Source: Glaciecola sp. HTCC2999 (lineage in GTDB: Bacteria; Pseudomonadota; Gammaproteobacteria; Enterobacterales; Alteromonadaceae). Taken from it: DNA of 53,873 bases. The notes under the pieces are model-generated. The model ran no database searches. It was not told the origin of the DNA and was given only the letters and a program-made list of their open reading frames with translations. The stretch is taken from positions 1 through 53,873 of the forward strand of contig NZ_DS989815.1 of assembly GCF_000155775.1 (NCBI RefSeq). The letters run 5' to 3'. Shown piece after piece: positions 10,572-19,327 of this stretch. A program made the translations under genes and the position numbers. Positions within the stretch are counted from its first letter, which is position 1, and every line of letters starts with the position of its first letter.

Positions 10572-11189
10572 ATGCTATCACGCCAACGTTCATCCGGATT
10601 CACGCTGATCGAAATTATGTTAGTGCTGGTGATTATGGGTTTAGTGGCTGGCTATGTCGTGGTGAATGCCTTCGGTAATGACCCTCAAGATAAGCTTAAA
10701 AGTGAAGCTCAACGCTTTCATGCGGTGGCAACATTAGCCTCTGATTTCGCTGTCTTAAACCAAATGGAATTTGGACTGGTGATTGATGATAAACGCAATT
10801 CTTATAAGTTCGTATTCTTAGACGACAATGATGAATGGGTAGATGTGCCTGAAAATCAAGCTTTTGTAGAGCGTGAGCTACCGGAAGAAATGGTGATGAC
10901 ATTAGTACTCGATGGTTTTGAGTGGGCATCTGAGGAATCGCTTTTTTCCAGTGGTTCATTGTTCGATGAACAACTGTCGGTCGCCAATGACAGCGTACAA
11001 ATTGGCAATGAAGAAGATATTCCACCGCCTCCCCCTCAAGTAATGTTCCTTTCTAGCGGTGATTTAACCGAATTTACCTTACAGTTTGCGTTTTTTGATC
11101 CTGTCATCTCTGATGCTCAGTTTACTGTGAGTTCTAAAGGATACTTACCGTTAATCAATGACATTGCGCTGTTGGAAGATGCATCATGA
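10572..11189 (+). CDS. gspH: Type II secretion minor pseudopilin GspH
   Basis: GspH is a minor pseudopilin. The protein begins with a short leader followed by G|FTLIEIMLVLVIMGL, a prepilin peptidase site and the hydrophobic N-terminal helix. The remaining part of about 185 residues is acidic and beta-rich, with a proline run (PPPPP near residue 150). It starts 18 bp after gspG and its stop overlaps the gspI start by 4 bp. Confidence 0.93.
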   Translation: MLSRQRSSGFTLIEIMLVLVIMGLVAGYVVVNAFGNDPQDKLKSEAQRFHAVATLASDFAVLNQMEFGLVIDDKRNSYKFVFLDDNDEWVDVPENQAFVERELPEEMVMTLVLDGFEWASEESLFSSGSLFDEQLSVANDSVQIGNEEDIPPPPPQVMFLSSGDLTEFTLQFAFFDPVISDAQFTVSSKGYLPLINDIALLEDAS

Positions 11190-11584
11190 GTATTGTGTCA
11201 ATTAGGCGTCAACATGGTATGACGTTAATCGAAGTCATGGTCGCCTTACTAATTTTCGGTTTAACCGGTACGGCTGTCATGAAAGCAGCAACCGAAAACC
11301 TATCTAGTGTTAATCAACTACAAGACATTACATTTGCGACCTTTGTTGCGAATAACCGCCTTGCTCAATTGCACCTCGAACAAGAGTGGCCCATCCGTAA
11401 TAATCAAAAAGGTGACATGGAAATGGCAGAAGTGACTTGGTATTGGCAACAAACCGTCACTAAAACCCAAGAAGACGACTTAGTACAAGTGCGTATTAGT
11501 GTCGCAGTCGATGCCGAATATCAGCAAATGGTGACAGATGTCGTCAGCTTTTTTGGTAAACCTTCGACCTCAGGAGGTCGTTAA
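11186..11584 (+). CDS. gspI: Type II secretion minor pseudopilin GspI
   Basis: GspI nucleates the pseudopilus tip with GspJ and GspK. The leader ends in G|MTLIEVMVALLIFGL, with Met in place of Phe at +1 and the conserved Glu at +5. The globular part includes NNRLAQLHLEQEWP, a recognisable GspI stretch. At 132 residues it has the usual length. It overlaps gspH by 4 bp and gspJ by 1 bp, indicating coupled translation. Confidence 0.94.
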   Translation: MSIVSIRRQHGMTLIEVMVALLIFGLTGTAVMKAATENLSSVNQLQDITFATFVANNRLAQLHLEQEWPIRNNQKGDMEMAEVTWYWQQTVTKTQEDDLVQVRISVAVDAEYQQMVTDVVSFFGKPSTSGGR

Positions 11585-12303
11585 TGCGCGCGCCAACCTC
11601 CGCACATGGATTTACCCTAATCGAGATCTTAGTAGCAATCTTGATATTCTCCTTAATCGCTTCAGCATCGACTGCGGTGCTCAATAATGTTATCCAAGCT
11701 TCAGAGCAGTCCACTGCGAGTATTGAGCGTTTACAAATGTTGCAACGGGCTATGACTACTATGGAACGAGACTTACTTCAAGCAGTCAATCGTCCACCTC
11801 GAATAGATGGCGTAGAAGAAAATACTATTGTTTTTCGTGGTGGTGCAGGCGAAATGGACAGTACCCATGATGGTGTTAGTTTTGTCCGTAATGGCTGGCA
11901 TAATCCCATGTGGCGTCTGCCTCGTTCAAACATGCAAGGGGTAGCGTATCGACTCAATGATGAGCAAGTGTTAGAGCGTTTGCATACCACCTTTGTAGAT
12001 AATGATTCAGGTGTGGAACCTAAAATTAGGCCGTTATTGACCGGTGTTACTGATTTAAATATCGAATTTATGCGCTCTAAAAATGCGCGCAATGAGATTT
12101 CATGGGATGAAACGTATACCAACAGTAGCGTGCCCAAAGGTGTCGCAGTAGAGATCACCACCGAGGATTTTGGCCTGATCCGACGCGAATTTGCACTATT
12201 AGATCCGCCAGTCATTGTCTCTACAACTAACACCGCCACCGGCTCAGATAGTGATTCTCCTCGTCAAAACAGCCCTACCGCTAATCAAGGAGGCACAGAG
12301 TGA
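11584..12303 (+). CDS. gspJ: Type II secretion minor pseudopilin GspJ
   Basis: GspJ is part of the GspI-J-K tip complex. The leader ends in G|FTLIEILVAILIFSL. The core contains RAMTTMERDLLQAVNRPPR and the Gly-rich FRGGAGE region typical of GspJ. The last 25 or so residues are a low-complexity Thr/Ser/Asn/Gln-rich tail. The ATG overlaps the gspI stop codon (TAATG) and the 3' end overlaps gspK by 4 bp. Confidence 0.94.
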   Translation: MRAPTSAHGFTLIEILVAILIFSLIASASTAVLNNVIQASEQSTASIERLQMLQRAMTTMERDLLQAVNRPPRIDGVEENTIVFRGGAGEMDSTHDGVSFVRNGWHNPMWRLPRSNMQGVAYRLNDEQVLERLHTTFVDNDSGVEPKIRPLLTGVTDLNIEFMRSKNARNEISWDETYTNSSVPKGVAVEITTEDFGLIRREFALLDPPVIVSTTNTATGSDSDSPRQNSPTANQGGTE

Positions 12304-13289
12304 ACGCGCCTCATCAACAACAACGCGGCATGGCATTGTTAATTGTGCTGTTTATCGTGGCATTAGTCAGTGTACTTGCTACTGAGATGGGCTCACGTTT
12401 GCAACTTCAAGTTCAACGTGTCGCGAATATCAAAGATAATAACCAAGCTTATTGGTATAGTATTGGAGCAGAAGCCTTTGCAATGCTATCCATAAAAGAT
12501 TTATATGAGTTAGATGACGGCATGATCCACGCGAATCAACCATGGGCAGTGCCTTTAGTCTATCCTATTGAAAACGGGCAAATTACCGCGACTATTGCTG
12601 ATGCTCAAGCTTGCTTTAATATTAATGCATTATCTAAAAAACCGGATAGTAATAATGAGCTCGGCGCTGACCGTCCCTCATTAGAAATGGATGCGTTCAA
12701 TGCGTTAATCCGTGAACTTACTAATGGGGATACTTATGCAGCAGATGTATTCATGGATTCCATTGTGGATTATTTGGATGAAGATACCATTGCCCGCACG
12801 AACGGGGCGGAAGACAATACCTACTTAGGCAAATCTCATCCATATCTAAGCGCGAATACCTTACTAAGTGAAGTCTCTGAACTGCGCCTGATCAATGGCG
12901 TCAATATCGAGTGGTTTGAAGCATTATTAGAATATGTCTGCGTACTGCCAAATAATCCTAATCTGTTAGTCAATGTAAATTCACTCACCACTGATGATGC
13001 GATTTTGCTTGCAGCATTAACGGGTTTATCGACATCAGATGCGCAGTCATTGATCGAATCACGGCCAGAAAATGGCTATGAGAATCCAGCCGATTTTTTT
13101 GGTGAATCCGAGATGACAGGGTTATCATTACCCAAATCACAAATGGCATGGTTTGATACCACGACAGAGTATTTTACCTTAACCACAATAACTCAGTATA
13201 ATAATACTCAATTCGCTTTGACTAGCTTGTTACATGTTGCAAAACAAGAAGATGTCAGTGTATTACAACGTACTTTTGGGAGACGGTAG
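12300..13289 (+). CDS. gspK: Type II secretion minor pseudopilin GspK
   Basis: GspK is the large tip pseudopilin. The leader ends in G|MALLIVLFIVALVSVLA, which lacks the +5 Glu found in the other pseudopilins, the known GspK exception. The 329-residue protein includes CFNINAL and the DSIVDYLDEDT segment, with a helical insert typical of GspK, and a repeated helix-hairpin-like region (TGLSTSDAQSLIESRPENGY). The start overlaps the gspJ stop. gspL follows after 3 bp. Confidence 0.94.
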   Translation: MNAPHQQQRGMALLIVLFIVALVSVLATEMGSRLQLQVQRVANIKDNNQAYWYSIGAEAFAMLSIKDLYELDDGMIHANQPWAVPLVYPIENGQITATIADAQACFNINALSKKPDSNNELGADRPSLEMDAFNALIRELTNGDTYAADVFMDSIVDYLDEDTIARTNGAEDNTYLGKSHPYLSANTLLSEVSELRLINGVNIEWFEALLEYVCVLPNNPNLLVNVNSLTTDDAILLAALTGLSTSDAQSLIESRPENGYENPADFFGESEMTGLSLPKSQMAWFDTTTEYFTLTTITQYNNTQFALTSLLHVAKQEDVSVLQRTFGRR

Positions 13290-13292
13290 CAC

Positions 13293-14528
13293 GTGGAAAA
13301 ACTCATACTTCGCTTAGGCGCAGATGCTCAAACGCCAATTGATTGGGCGATTTGGCAGACCACAGAACGTACGATTCTAGCATCTGGGGTGTTACCTGAT
13401 GCTGATGCCTTAGCCTCTTTACAAGAACGTGCTGCTGGTCGTCCTGTAACGGTACTAGTACCCTCTACTGAGGTCCTGTTAAAGCGTGTTGACCTACCAC
13501 CAGGCGCATCTCGCAAAGTCATTCAGTCAATTGGTTTTATGCTCGAAGATGATGTAGCAACCGATATTGATGAACAGTTTATTGCACTTGGCCCTAAGCA
13601 AGGCGATCAACAAGCTGTAGCGATTGTTGCGCATCATACCATGAGGCAATGGCTTGATTGGCTTACCACCGCGAATTTACATTGCGATATCATGTTACCG
13701 GATGTACTTGCATTACCTCTTGCACCGGTCACTGCTGTGGAAGAAGACCTAGAACCCGCTGCAACAGCTAGTATCATAACCATTCGTGATCAGGTTCTCC
13801 TTCGTGATAGTGCATGGTCAGGGTTTTGTGGAGAAAGCGATTGGGTAATACCGGTTGTATCTTCATATTTTAACGCTCAGTCAGGGCCTATTTCACTCAC
13901 GCAATACACCACTGATGATGCATTTAGCAGTCATCAAAAAGTACAAACGGTCACCGCCGAACTTGAACTTCCTATGCATGTATTGGCTGATGGAATAGCC
14001 ACTCACAGTTTTAATTTTAATTTGTGCCAAGGCCAATACCAACAACGCAAACGTAGCTCTGGTCAGTGGCAATATTGGCGCAGTGTAGCCGCAGTGGCTG
14101 TGATCGCTTTGACATTAGGTCTCATCGATAAAGGCTTAACGATTTCACAATTAGCGGCTCAAAATGAAACACTAAGTAACCAAATCAAAGCCGATATCCA
14201 GTCAGGATTCCCTAATATTGGCACCTATCGGGATGCGCGCAGAGCCATCACACAATATGTAAAACGTATAGATAATATGGGCAGCGGATCATCAGCTGTC
14301 GATATGCTAGCTAATTTAACGAGTGCATTTGCCAATTCCGAAATTAAAGCTCAGTCACTGAAATTCAATGATGACCGCAGTGAATTAAGGATACAAGCGC
14401 AAGCCAAAGCATTCTCTGATTTGGAAACCTTCAAACAACAAGCCCAAGCGGCAGGTTACACCGTCGAAGACGGCGCGATTAATAATCGTAATAATCTGGT
14501 CATTGGCACATTGACCATTAAAGGATAA
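13293..14528 (+). CDS. gspL: Type II secretion platform protein GspL
   Basis: GspL recruits the ATPase GspE to the membrane. The 411-residue protein has a cytoplasmic actin-like domain over about residues 1-240 (MEKLILRLG at the start, VLVPSTEVLLKRVDLP), a single membrane helix at about 262-280, and a periplasmic ferredoxin-like domain (IKAQSLKFNDDRSELRIQA). Translation probably starts at a GTG (13293), 3 bp after the gspK stop. The ribosome-binding site is weak, so coupling to gspK is likely. Confidence 0.93.
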   Translation: MEKLILRLGADAQTPIDWAIWQTTERTILASGVLPDADALASLQERAAGRPVTVLVPSTEVLLKRVDLPPGASRKVIQSIGFMLEDDVATDIDEQFIALGPKQGDQQAVAIVAHHTMRQWLDWLTTANLHCDIMLPDVLALPLAPVTAVEEDLEPAATASIITIRDQVLLRDSAWSGFCGESDWVIPVVSSYFNAQSGPISLTQYTTDDAFSSHQKVQTVTAELELPMHVLADGIATHSFNFNLCQGQYQQRKRSSGQWQYWRSVAAVAVIALTLGLIDKGLTISQLAAQNETLSNQIKADIQSGFPNIGTYRDARRAITQYVKRIDNMGSGSSAVDMLANLTSAFANSEIKAQSLKFNDDRSELRIQAQAKAFSDLETFKQQAQAAGYTVEDGAINNRNNLVIGTLTIKG

Positions 14529-14533
14529 TCGCA

Positions 14534-15019
14534 ATGAATAAACAAGCACTTAGCGATTGGTTTTCTCAGCTTGCCCCTCGTGAGCAAGCATTGTTAAAAG
14601 TAGGCAGTGTCATTCTTATTATAGCGGGGTTTTATGGGCTTGTTTGGGCGCCTATGAATGCCAGTATAGAACGTGAAACTAAGTTACTTGCTCAACAACA
14701 AGCTCTTTCTACCTGGGTCGTGCAACAACAAGCGAAAGTACTACAGTTTCGCCGTCAGGGACCGGGAAAAGCAACCCTAAAGGGTTCACTAGTCCAAGCG
14801 GTCAACCAAACCGCTCGCGCCAGTAACATTACCCTCACGCGCATGCAACCCAACAATGACGAAGTGCAAGTATGGATAGATGAAGTAGGTTTTAACACGC
14901 TCATGACGTGGTTAGGCAGCTTAGACACCACCGGCGTTAGAGTGCTACAAGTCGACATTACTGAGGCTGGTGCGCCGGGTAATGTGAAAGTAAGACGATT
15001 ACAATTAGGAAAGTCATGA
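14534..15019 (+). CDS. gspM: Type II secretion platform protein GspM
   Basis: GspM stabilises GspL in the inner-membrane platform. The 161-residue protein has a short cytoplasmic N-terminus (LAPREQALLKVG), a membrane helix at about residues 20-40, a periplasmic coiled region (RETKLLAQQQALSTWVVQQQ) and a small C-terminal ferredoxin-like domain. It begins 5 bp after gspL and overlaps gspN by 4 bp. Confidence 0.93.
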   Translation: MNKQALSDWFSQLAPREQALLKVGSVILIIAGFYGLVWAPMNASIERETKLLAQQQALSTWVVQQQAKVLQFRRQGPGKATLKGSLVQAVNQTARASNITLTRMQPNNDEVQVWIDEVGFNTLMTWLGSLDTTGVRVLQVDITEAGAPGNVKVRRLQLGKS

Positions 15020-15771
15020 AGTTACGTATTTTATCGATATTCGGATTTTTAGCGGTATTTGCAGTGTTGCTAATAGCGACTATGCCTGCAAAACAGGTTA
15101 TTTACCGGATTAATTTTCCTTCCGATATGGGATTATATGAAGTCTCAGGGACAATTTGGGAAGGCCGTGCAGCGAGTGCATTGGTGCATAATCAAATCCT
15201 AAATAATGTCACCTGGGATTTATCTTTTTGGCGCTTACTCACGGGTCAAGCTCATCTTACTATTAACACCAACAAACGTAATCCTGTTGGGTTAAATGGA
15301 ACTGTCACTCTTGGATTAGTATCACGTCAACTCGAAATATATGATCTAGCAATACGTCTTCCTGCGGAAGTCATTTTCGCTCAAATTCCACTCCCAGTTC
15401 CAGTTATTGGTAAAGGGACAGTAACTATTGACATAGGCTCCGGCAGTTTTGACCTCACACAACCTATTCCAATTTGTTTAGACTTAGACGCACAAGGTGC
15501 ATGGAACAATGCCGGAGTACTAGCCTCAAACGGAATGGTCAATTTAGATCAATTTGATGCTACTGTTAAATGCACTAACGAACAATATCGCGTTGTTGTA
15601 AATGAACCTAATGGCTTAGGTTTGTCCTTTGTTGCCACTGGTAATAATCCGCAAAATTTATCGGTGAATGGGAAATTTAAACTGCCTGCGTCATTACCTG
15701 AAGATATGCAACGCGTCGGTGAGTTTTTAGGTCAACCTGATGCAACAGGGTATACGAATTTTACTTGGTAA
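15016..15771 (+). CDS. gspN: Type II secretion protein GspN
   Basis: GspN is an accessory protein of the T2SS present in a subset of operons. It is not always needed for secretion and its exact role is unclear. The 251-residue protein has one N-terminal membrane helix (about residues 5-23) and a periplasmic beta-rich domain with characteristic segments (GLYEVSGTIWEGRAASALV, then VTWDLSFWRLLTGQ). It is the last gene of the operon, overlapping gspM by 4 bp, and is followed by a long inverted repeat. Confidence 0.92.
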   Translation: MKLRILSIFGFLAVFAVLLIATMPAKQVIYRINFPSDMGLYEVSGTIWEGRAASALVHNQILNNVTWDLSFWRLLTGQAHLTINTNKRNPVGLNGTVTLGLVSRQLEIYDLAIRLPAEVIFAQIPLPVPVIGKGTVTIDIGSGSFDLTQPIPICLDLDAQGAWNNAGVLASNGMVNLDQFDATVKCTNEQYRVVVNEPNGLGLSFVATGNNPQNLSVNGKFKLPASLPEDMQRVGEFLGQPDATGYTNFTW

Positions 15772-15790
15772 GTATTAACATTAGACTCTA

Positions 15791-15834
15791 ATATCAGCAA
15801 AATTTACAAAAAGTGTGTAAATTTTGCACTGATA
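15791..15834 (+). repeat. Long inverted repeat after gspN (possible terminator)
   Basis: The arms TATCAGCAAAATTTACA (15792-15808) and TGTAAATTTTGCACTGATA (15816-15834) pair over 17 bp, with a 2-nt bulge in the right arm and a 7-nt loop. The sequence is AT-rich and no clear T-run follows on the plus strand. It may terminate the gsp operon or act as an operator for the diguanylate cyclase 60 bp downstream. Sequence alone does not decide. Confidence 0.55.
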
Positions 15835-15894
15835 ATTTGCTAAATCACCATTTATCTACAACACTTATTTTTTTAATATGTAAAAAGTAACGTT

Positions 15895-16890
15895 ATGGAT
15901 ATTGTAACAAGTAAACCCCAAATTGTTTTAAATAAGCCAGAAGCCCCTTTATATCGCGTATTAATTGTAGATGATTCAAACATTGAACTTGAAAATATGA
16001 TGAATGGTTTGTCAGACAATTTCTCAGTGTCCATAGCATCAGATGCCAATGAAGCCTTGAGGATCGCACACCAATCACCACAACCTGATTTAATTTTACT
16101 TGATATCGTCATGCCTGAAATAGATGGATATTCACTCTGTTCAACGCTTAAGAATGATTACGATACTCAGAATATACCCATTATTTTTGTCACTAGTTCG
16201 AACGATACTTCTAGTATCATCAGGGGCTTTGAGGTAGGTGGTGTGGATTACATGACAAAACCATTAAAATTACCTGAGCTTAACATTCGTATACAAACGC
16301 ATATTCAACTCAAAAATAAATCAAAACAACTAGAGTCCTTAGCTTATTTAGATCCGTTAACACGCACTGCCAATCGCCGAAAGTATAACGAAACATTCCA
16401 ATATGAATGGTCTCGCTGTATTCGTTATAAGCAGCCAATCGCCATCATTATTGTCGATATTGACTTTTTTAAACAATTTAACGAACACTACGGGCATGCA
16501 GAGGGTGACAATTGTTTGACTCAAGTAGCTCAACTACTTAATGGACAATGTAAACGCTCCACTGATTTATTTGCACGTATCGGCGGAGAAGAGTTCATCA
16601 TGTTAATGCCTAATTGCGATTTAACCGATGCCGTAACAAAAGCAGAAGAGATGCAGACTGGAATTAATCAAGCTAAGATCCGTCATGATGGTATTGGTCA
16701 TGGCCATTTTCTAACGGTAAGTTTAGGGGTAGCCGCGACTGTGCCACAATACGAACACGAAGCAATATCATTATTTCAAAAGGCTGATGATGCTCTATTT
16801 AATGCTAAAGGCAATGGGCGAAATCGTATTACTGTTGACAGATCCGGTGTCATTTCAGACAGCTCTATGCACTCATTGACACAACATTAA
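15895..16890 (+). CDS. Response regulator with diguanylate cyclase (REC-GGDEF)
   Basis: The 331-residue cytoplasmic protein joins a receiver domain (about residues 20-135, RVLIVDDSN, phosphoacceptor Asp70 in LLDIVMPEIDG, Lys in MTKPLKLPE) to a GGDEF domain (about 150-315). The active-site loop is GGEEF at 230-234, compatible with cyclic-di-GMP synthesis. An RxxD inhibitory site (RSTD, 221-224) lies exactly five residues before it, so product inhibition is likely. The architecture resembles WspR-type regulators. No histidine kinase lies beside it, so its partner is unknown. It is separated from the T2SS operon by an inverted repeat and its 3' end overlaps convergent yrfG by 4 bp. Confidence 0.93.
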   Translation: MDIVTSKPQIVLNKPEAPLYRVLIVDDSNIELENMMNGLSDNFSVSIASDANEALRIAHQSPQPDLILLDIVMPEIDGYSLCSTLKNDYDTQNIPIIFVTSSNDTSSIIRGFEVGGVDYMTKPLKLPELNIRIQTHIQLKNKSKQLESLAYLDPLTRTANRRKYNETFQYEWSRCIRYKQPIAIIIVDIDFFKQFNEHYGHAEGDNCLTQVAQLLNGQCKRSTDLFARIGGEEFIMLMPNCDLTDAVTKAEEMQTGINQAKIRHDGIGHGHFLTVSLGVAATVPQYEHEAISLFQKADDALFNAKGNGRNRITVDRSGVISDSSMHSLTQH

Positions 16891-17573
16891 CCATTTTCGC
16901 GAGTAATAAAAGGGACTTCATTACGATAGTCAATAATACTGGGAAATTCTGTTATTCCTCGGTTTGGCTGCTTACTGTCAGGATTTTCAACACATAATAA
17001 ATGTTTAATTCCAAAGGTTTTAGCGGCATGTAAAATAGGAACGCTATCATCAACAAATAATGTCGCTTGAGGATCAAAGTGTATATCTTTATACAAAGCC
17101 TCCCATAAATCCTGAGACTCTTTTGTCACGCCATAATCATGAGTCGAAATCAGGCGCGTAATATGGTTATCCAGCGCTGTTAACTCCACTTTTAATGATA
17201 AACCATCACGATGTGCATTCGTCACTAACACCACTTCTTTACCACTATCTCTTAGCGCATCTAAAAATGGGATTGTATCGGGTCGCATTTGAATCAGATG
17301 CTGAATTTCACGTTTCGCAGACATAATATCCAGCCCTAATAAATCTTGCCAGTAATCTAAACAATACCACTGTAATGTACCAGCCACTCTAGCTAGTTCC
17401 AGATCCATAAATGCTTTAGCTTCAGCAACAGATTGACCATTTTTCGCGGCTATTTTTTGCGGGATAAGCTCTAACCAAAAGTATGAATCAAAGTGCAAAT
17501 CTAATAATGTACCGTCCATATCAAGCAACACAGTCTCAATCTCGTGCCAAGGCACTAGCGGGTTGGAATACAT
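16887..17573 (-). CDS. yrfG: GMP/IMP 5'-nucleotidase YrfG (HAD superfamily)
   Basis: A HAD-family phosphatase that in E. coli hydrolyses purine nucleoside monophosphates such as GMP and IMP. Motif I is LLDMDGTLLDL (Asp nucleophile and acid/base), motif II is VTNAH and motif IV is FVDDSVPIL. The ATG at 17573 has an AAGGA just upstream and gives 228 residues, close to the E. coli protein (222). The open frame continues upstream to 17726, but that extension overlaps nudE on the other strand. It is divergent from nudE with 76 bp between starts. Confidence 0.9.
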   Translation of the reverse strand: MYSNPLVPWHEIETVLLDMDGTLLDLHFDSYFWLELIPQKIAAKNGQSVAEAKAFMDLELARVAGTLQWYCLDYWQDLLGLDIMSAKREIQHLIQMRPDTIPFLDALRDSGKEVVLVTNAHRDGLSLKVELTALDNHITRLISTHDYGVTKESQDLWEALYKDIHFDPQATLFVDDSVPILHAAKTFGIKHLLCVENPDSKQPNRGITEFPSIIDYRNEVPFITRENG

Positions 17574-17649
17574 GAACTTTTCCTTATAAATGGGATTGAA
17601 ACAGGGTATGATAATTTTACTTTCAGTCATAGTGTAGCGTAATTCATTG

Positions 17650-18228
17650 ATGAGCAAAATAGACCCGAACAAACCTCTACCGACGATCACCGATCGGAGT
17701 ATTGTTGCCAAAAGTCGATTCTTCAATGTTGAACAAGTCGATTTAACTTTTTCTAACGGAGCGACACGTCAATTTGAACGCATGGCGGGTAAAGGTCATG
17801 GTGCGGTAATGATTGTCCCTTTTGCTGATGATGAACATATTTTATTGATCCGCGAATACGGGGCTGGCACCCATGCTTATGAACTCGGATTTCCGAAGGG
17901 TTTAATCGATGCAGGTGAAACGCCATTTGAAGCTGCTAATCGAGAGCTCAAAGAAGAGGCAGGTTTTGGCGCACATCACTTATCTGACCTGATGAAAGTC
18001 AGTATGGCTCCTACTTTTTTTAATGCTAGAATGCATGTTGTCGTGGCTAAGGATTTGTACCCTGAGACCCTCGAAGGGGACGAACCTGAACCTTTAGAAG
18101 TGGTTAAATGGCCGTTAGCGAAGATTGATGAATTGCTGGCTCGAAATGATTTTACCGAAGCCCGAAGTATAGCTGCGCTGTTATTAGTCGATAGACAACG
18201 TAGGAATGAGAAAAAACACACTGGATAA
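17650..18228 (+). CDS. nudE: ADP-compounds hydrolase NudE (Nudix)
   Basis: NudE cleaves ADP-ribose, NADH and dinucleoside polyphosphates. The Nudix box GX5EX7REUXEEXGU is complete (GLIDAGETPFEAANREL then KEEAGFG, near residues 82-104). The flanking regions, for example EYGAGTHAYELGFPKG, are typical of NudE. The ATG at 17650 is preferred over the adjacent TTG at 17647. It sits 40 bp before cysQ on the same strand; nudE-cysQ pairing is common in gammaproteobacteria and suggests shared nucleotide-cleanup roles. Confidence 0.94.
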   Translation: MSKIDPNKPLPTITDRSIVAKSRFFNVEQVDLTFSNGATRQFERMAGKGHGAVMIVPFADDEHILLIREYGAGTHAYELGFPKGLIDAGETPFEAANRELKEEAGFGAHHLSDLMKVSMAPTFFNARMHVVVAKDLYPETLEGDEPEPLEVVKWPLAKIDELLARNDFTEARSIAALLLVDRQRRNEKKHTG

Positions 18229-18268
18229 GTGCGCTACTGAAATGTAATCGGCGCCAATAGGACTCAAA

Positions 18269-19096
18269 ATGCCTTATCAAAATTTACTTGCCATTGCTCA
18301 AGATGCCGCTAAACAAGCTGGCGCTGCTGTCCTCGATATTTACGATAGTGGTGACTTTACTGAATATAGTAAAGACGACGATTCTCCCGTAACCAGTGCT
18401 GATTACAAAGCAAATGAAATTATCACCCAGCTCCTTGAGGAGCAAACGCCTGATATTCCTATCATGTCAGAAGAATCAGAACATTTGTGCCTAACCGATC
18501 GTAAAAACTGGTCTCGGTATTGGTTAATAGACCCGATAGATGGCACACAAGAATTCATCGCGCGAAGTGGTGATTTTGCAGTGAATATCGCGCTAATAGA
18601 AAACAATCAACCCGTGATTGGCGTTATCTACTGGCCAGCTGGCGAAAGTCTTTACTATGCGACTAAAGGTGCCGGTGCCTACAAATCTTGTGCCATTGAA
18701 GAAAAACAAATCCATGTTAAAGCATTTAATGATCCAGATAATGATCCTGTCGTCATCGCCATTAGTCGTCGACAAAAGCGCGAAAATGTCTTAAAACGCT
18801 TAGACCAAGACCGCACTTACCAAACCTTACCAGCGGGTAGCTGTTCCTTAAAAGCATGCTTCATTGCTGAAGGTAAAGCAGATTTCTTTATGCGTTTAGG
18901 TGTGACCGGAGAATGGGATACAGGTGCTTCCCAATGTATTGTTTCAGAAGCTGGAGGACTGATCCGCTCTGTAGACTTCGAACCGATGAGTTATAACGAA
19001 CGTGAATCACTAGAAAACCCAAACTTTGTTATTACAGGCGACCAAACTGTGGATTGGGAAGGACTGGTTAATTACTATGTAGATGACCAGCCATAA
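18269..19096 (+). CDS. cysQ: 3'(2'),5'-bisphosphate nucleotidase CysQ
   Basis: CysQ converts 3'-phosphoadenosine 5'-phosphate (the by-product of sulfate assimilation) to AMP. The inositol-monophosphatase fold motifs are present: the metal-binding EES (MSEESEHL), DPIDGTQEF, and the C-terminal WDTGASQCIVSEAGG. Length 275 residues is slightly longer than E. coli CysQ (246). It ends directly beside the stop codon of convergent yheU, with no intergenic space for a terminator. Confidence 0.95.
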   Translation: MPYQNLLAIAQDAAKQAGAAVLDIYDSGDFTEYSKDDDSPVTSADYKANEIITQLLEEQTPDIPIMSEESEHLCLTDRKNWSRYWLIDPIDGTQEFIARSGDFAVNIALIENNQPVIGVIYWPAGESLYYATKGAGAYKSCAIEEKQIHVKAFNDPDNDPVVIAISRRQKRENVLKRLDQDRTYQTLPAGSCSLKACFIAEGKADFFMRLGVTGEWDTGASQCIVSEAGGLIRSVDFEPMSYNERESLENPNFVITGDQTVDWEGLVNYYVDDQP

Positions 19097-19327
19097 TTAG
19101 GTGTCAAATTTCTCTTTAAACCCTTGAGCATCGACAATATCGATGCTTTCGTATAGTTCGGAATAAATCAATAGCGCTTCACCACTGCGAAGCTTTTCAA
19201 GCACCTGTGCTACTTTTTCTACCGTAGAAAATTCTTGTTCCCCATAGTCAGTACCCTCACGCAAAACAAAAGATTCAGCGACGTTATAGAGCACTTCGTT
19301 AGAGAGTTCAGCAATGGGAATGATCAT
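19097..19327 (-). CDS. yheU: YheU family protein (UPF0270)
   Basis: A 76-residue cytoplasmic protein of unknown function. The stretch ESFVLREGTDYGE is the diagnostic block of the YheU/UPF0270 family. It is the last gene of the operon yheS-TIGR02444-yheT-yheU, overlapping yheT by 4 bp, the same gene neighbourhood as in E. coli (yheS-yheT-yheU). Confidence 0.92.
   Translation of the reverse strand: MIIPIAELSNEVLYNVAESFVLREGTDYGEQEFSTVEKVAQVLEKLRSGEALLIYSELYESIDIVDAQGFKEKFDT

Noticed and set aside
17574..17726. Upstream extension of the yrfG frame
   Set aside because: It overlaps the nudE coding region and lacks family similarity; the ATG at 17573 has a good AAGGA and gives the normal length.
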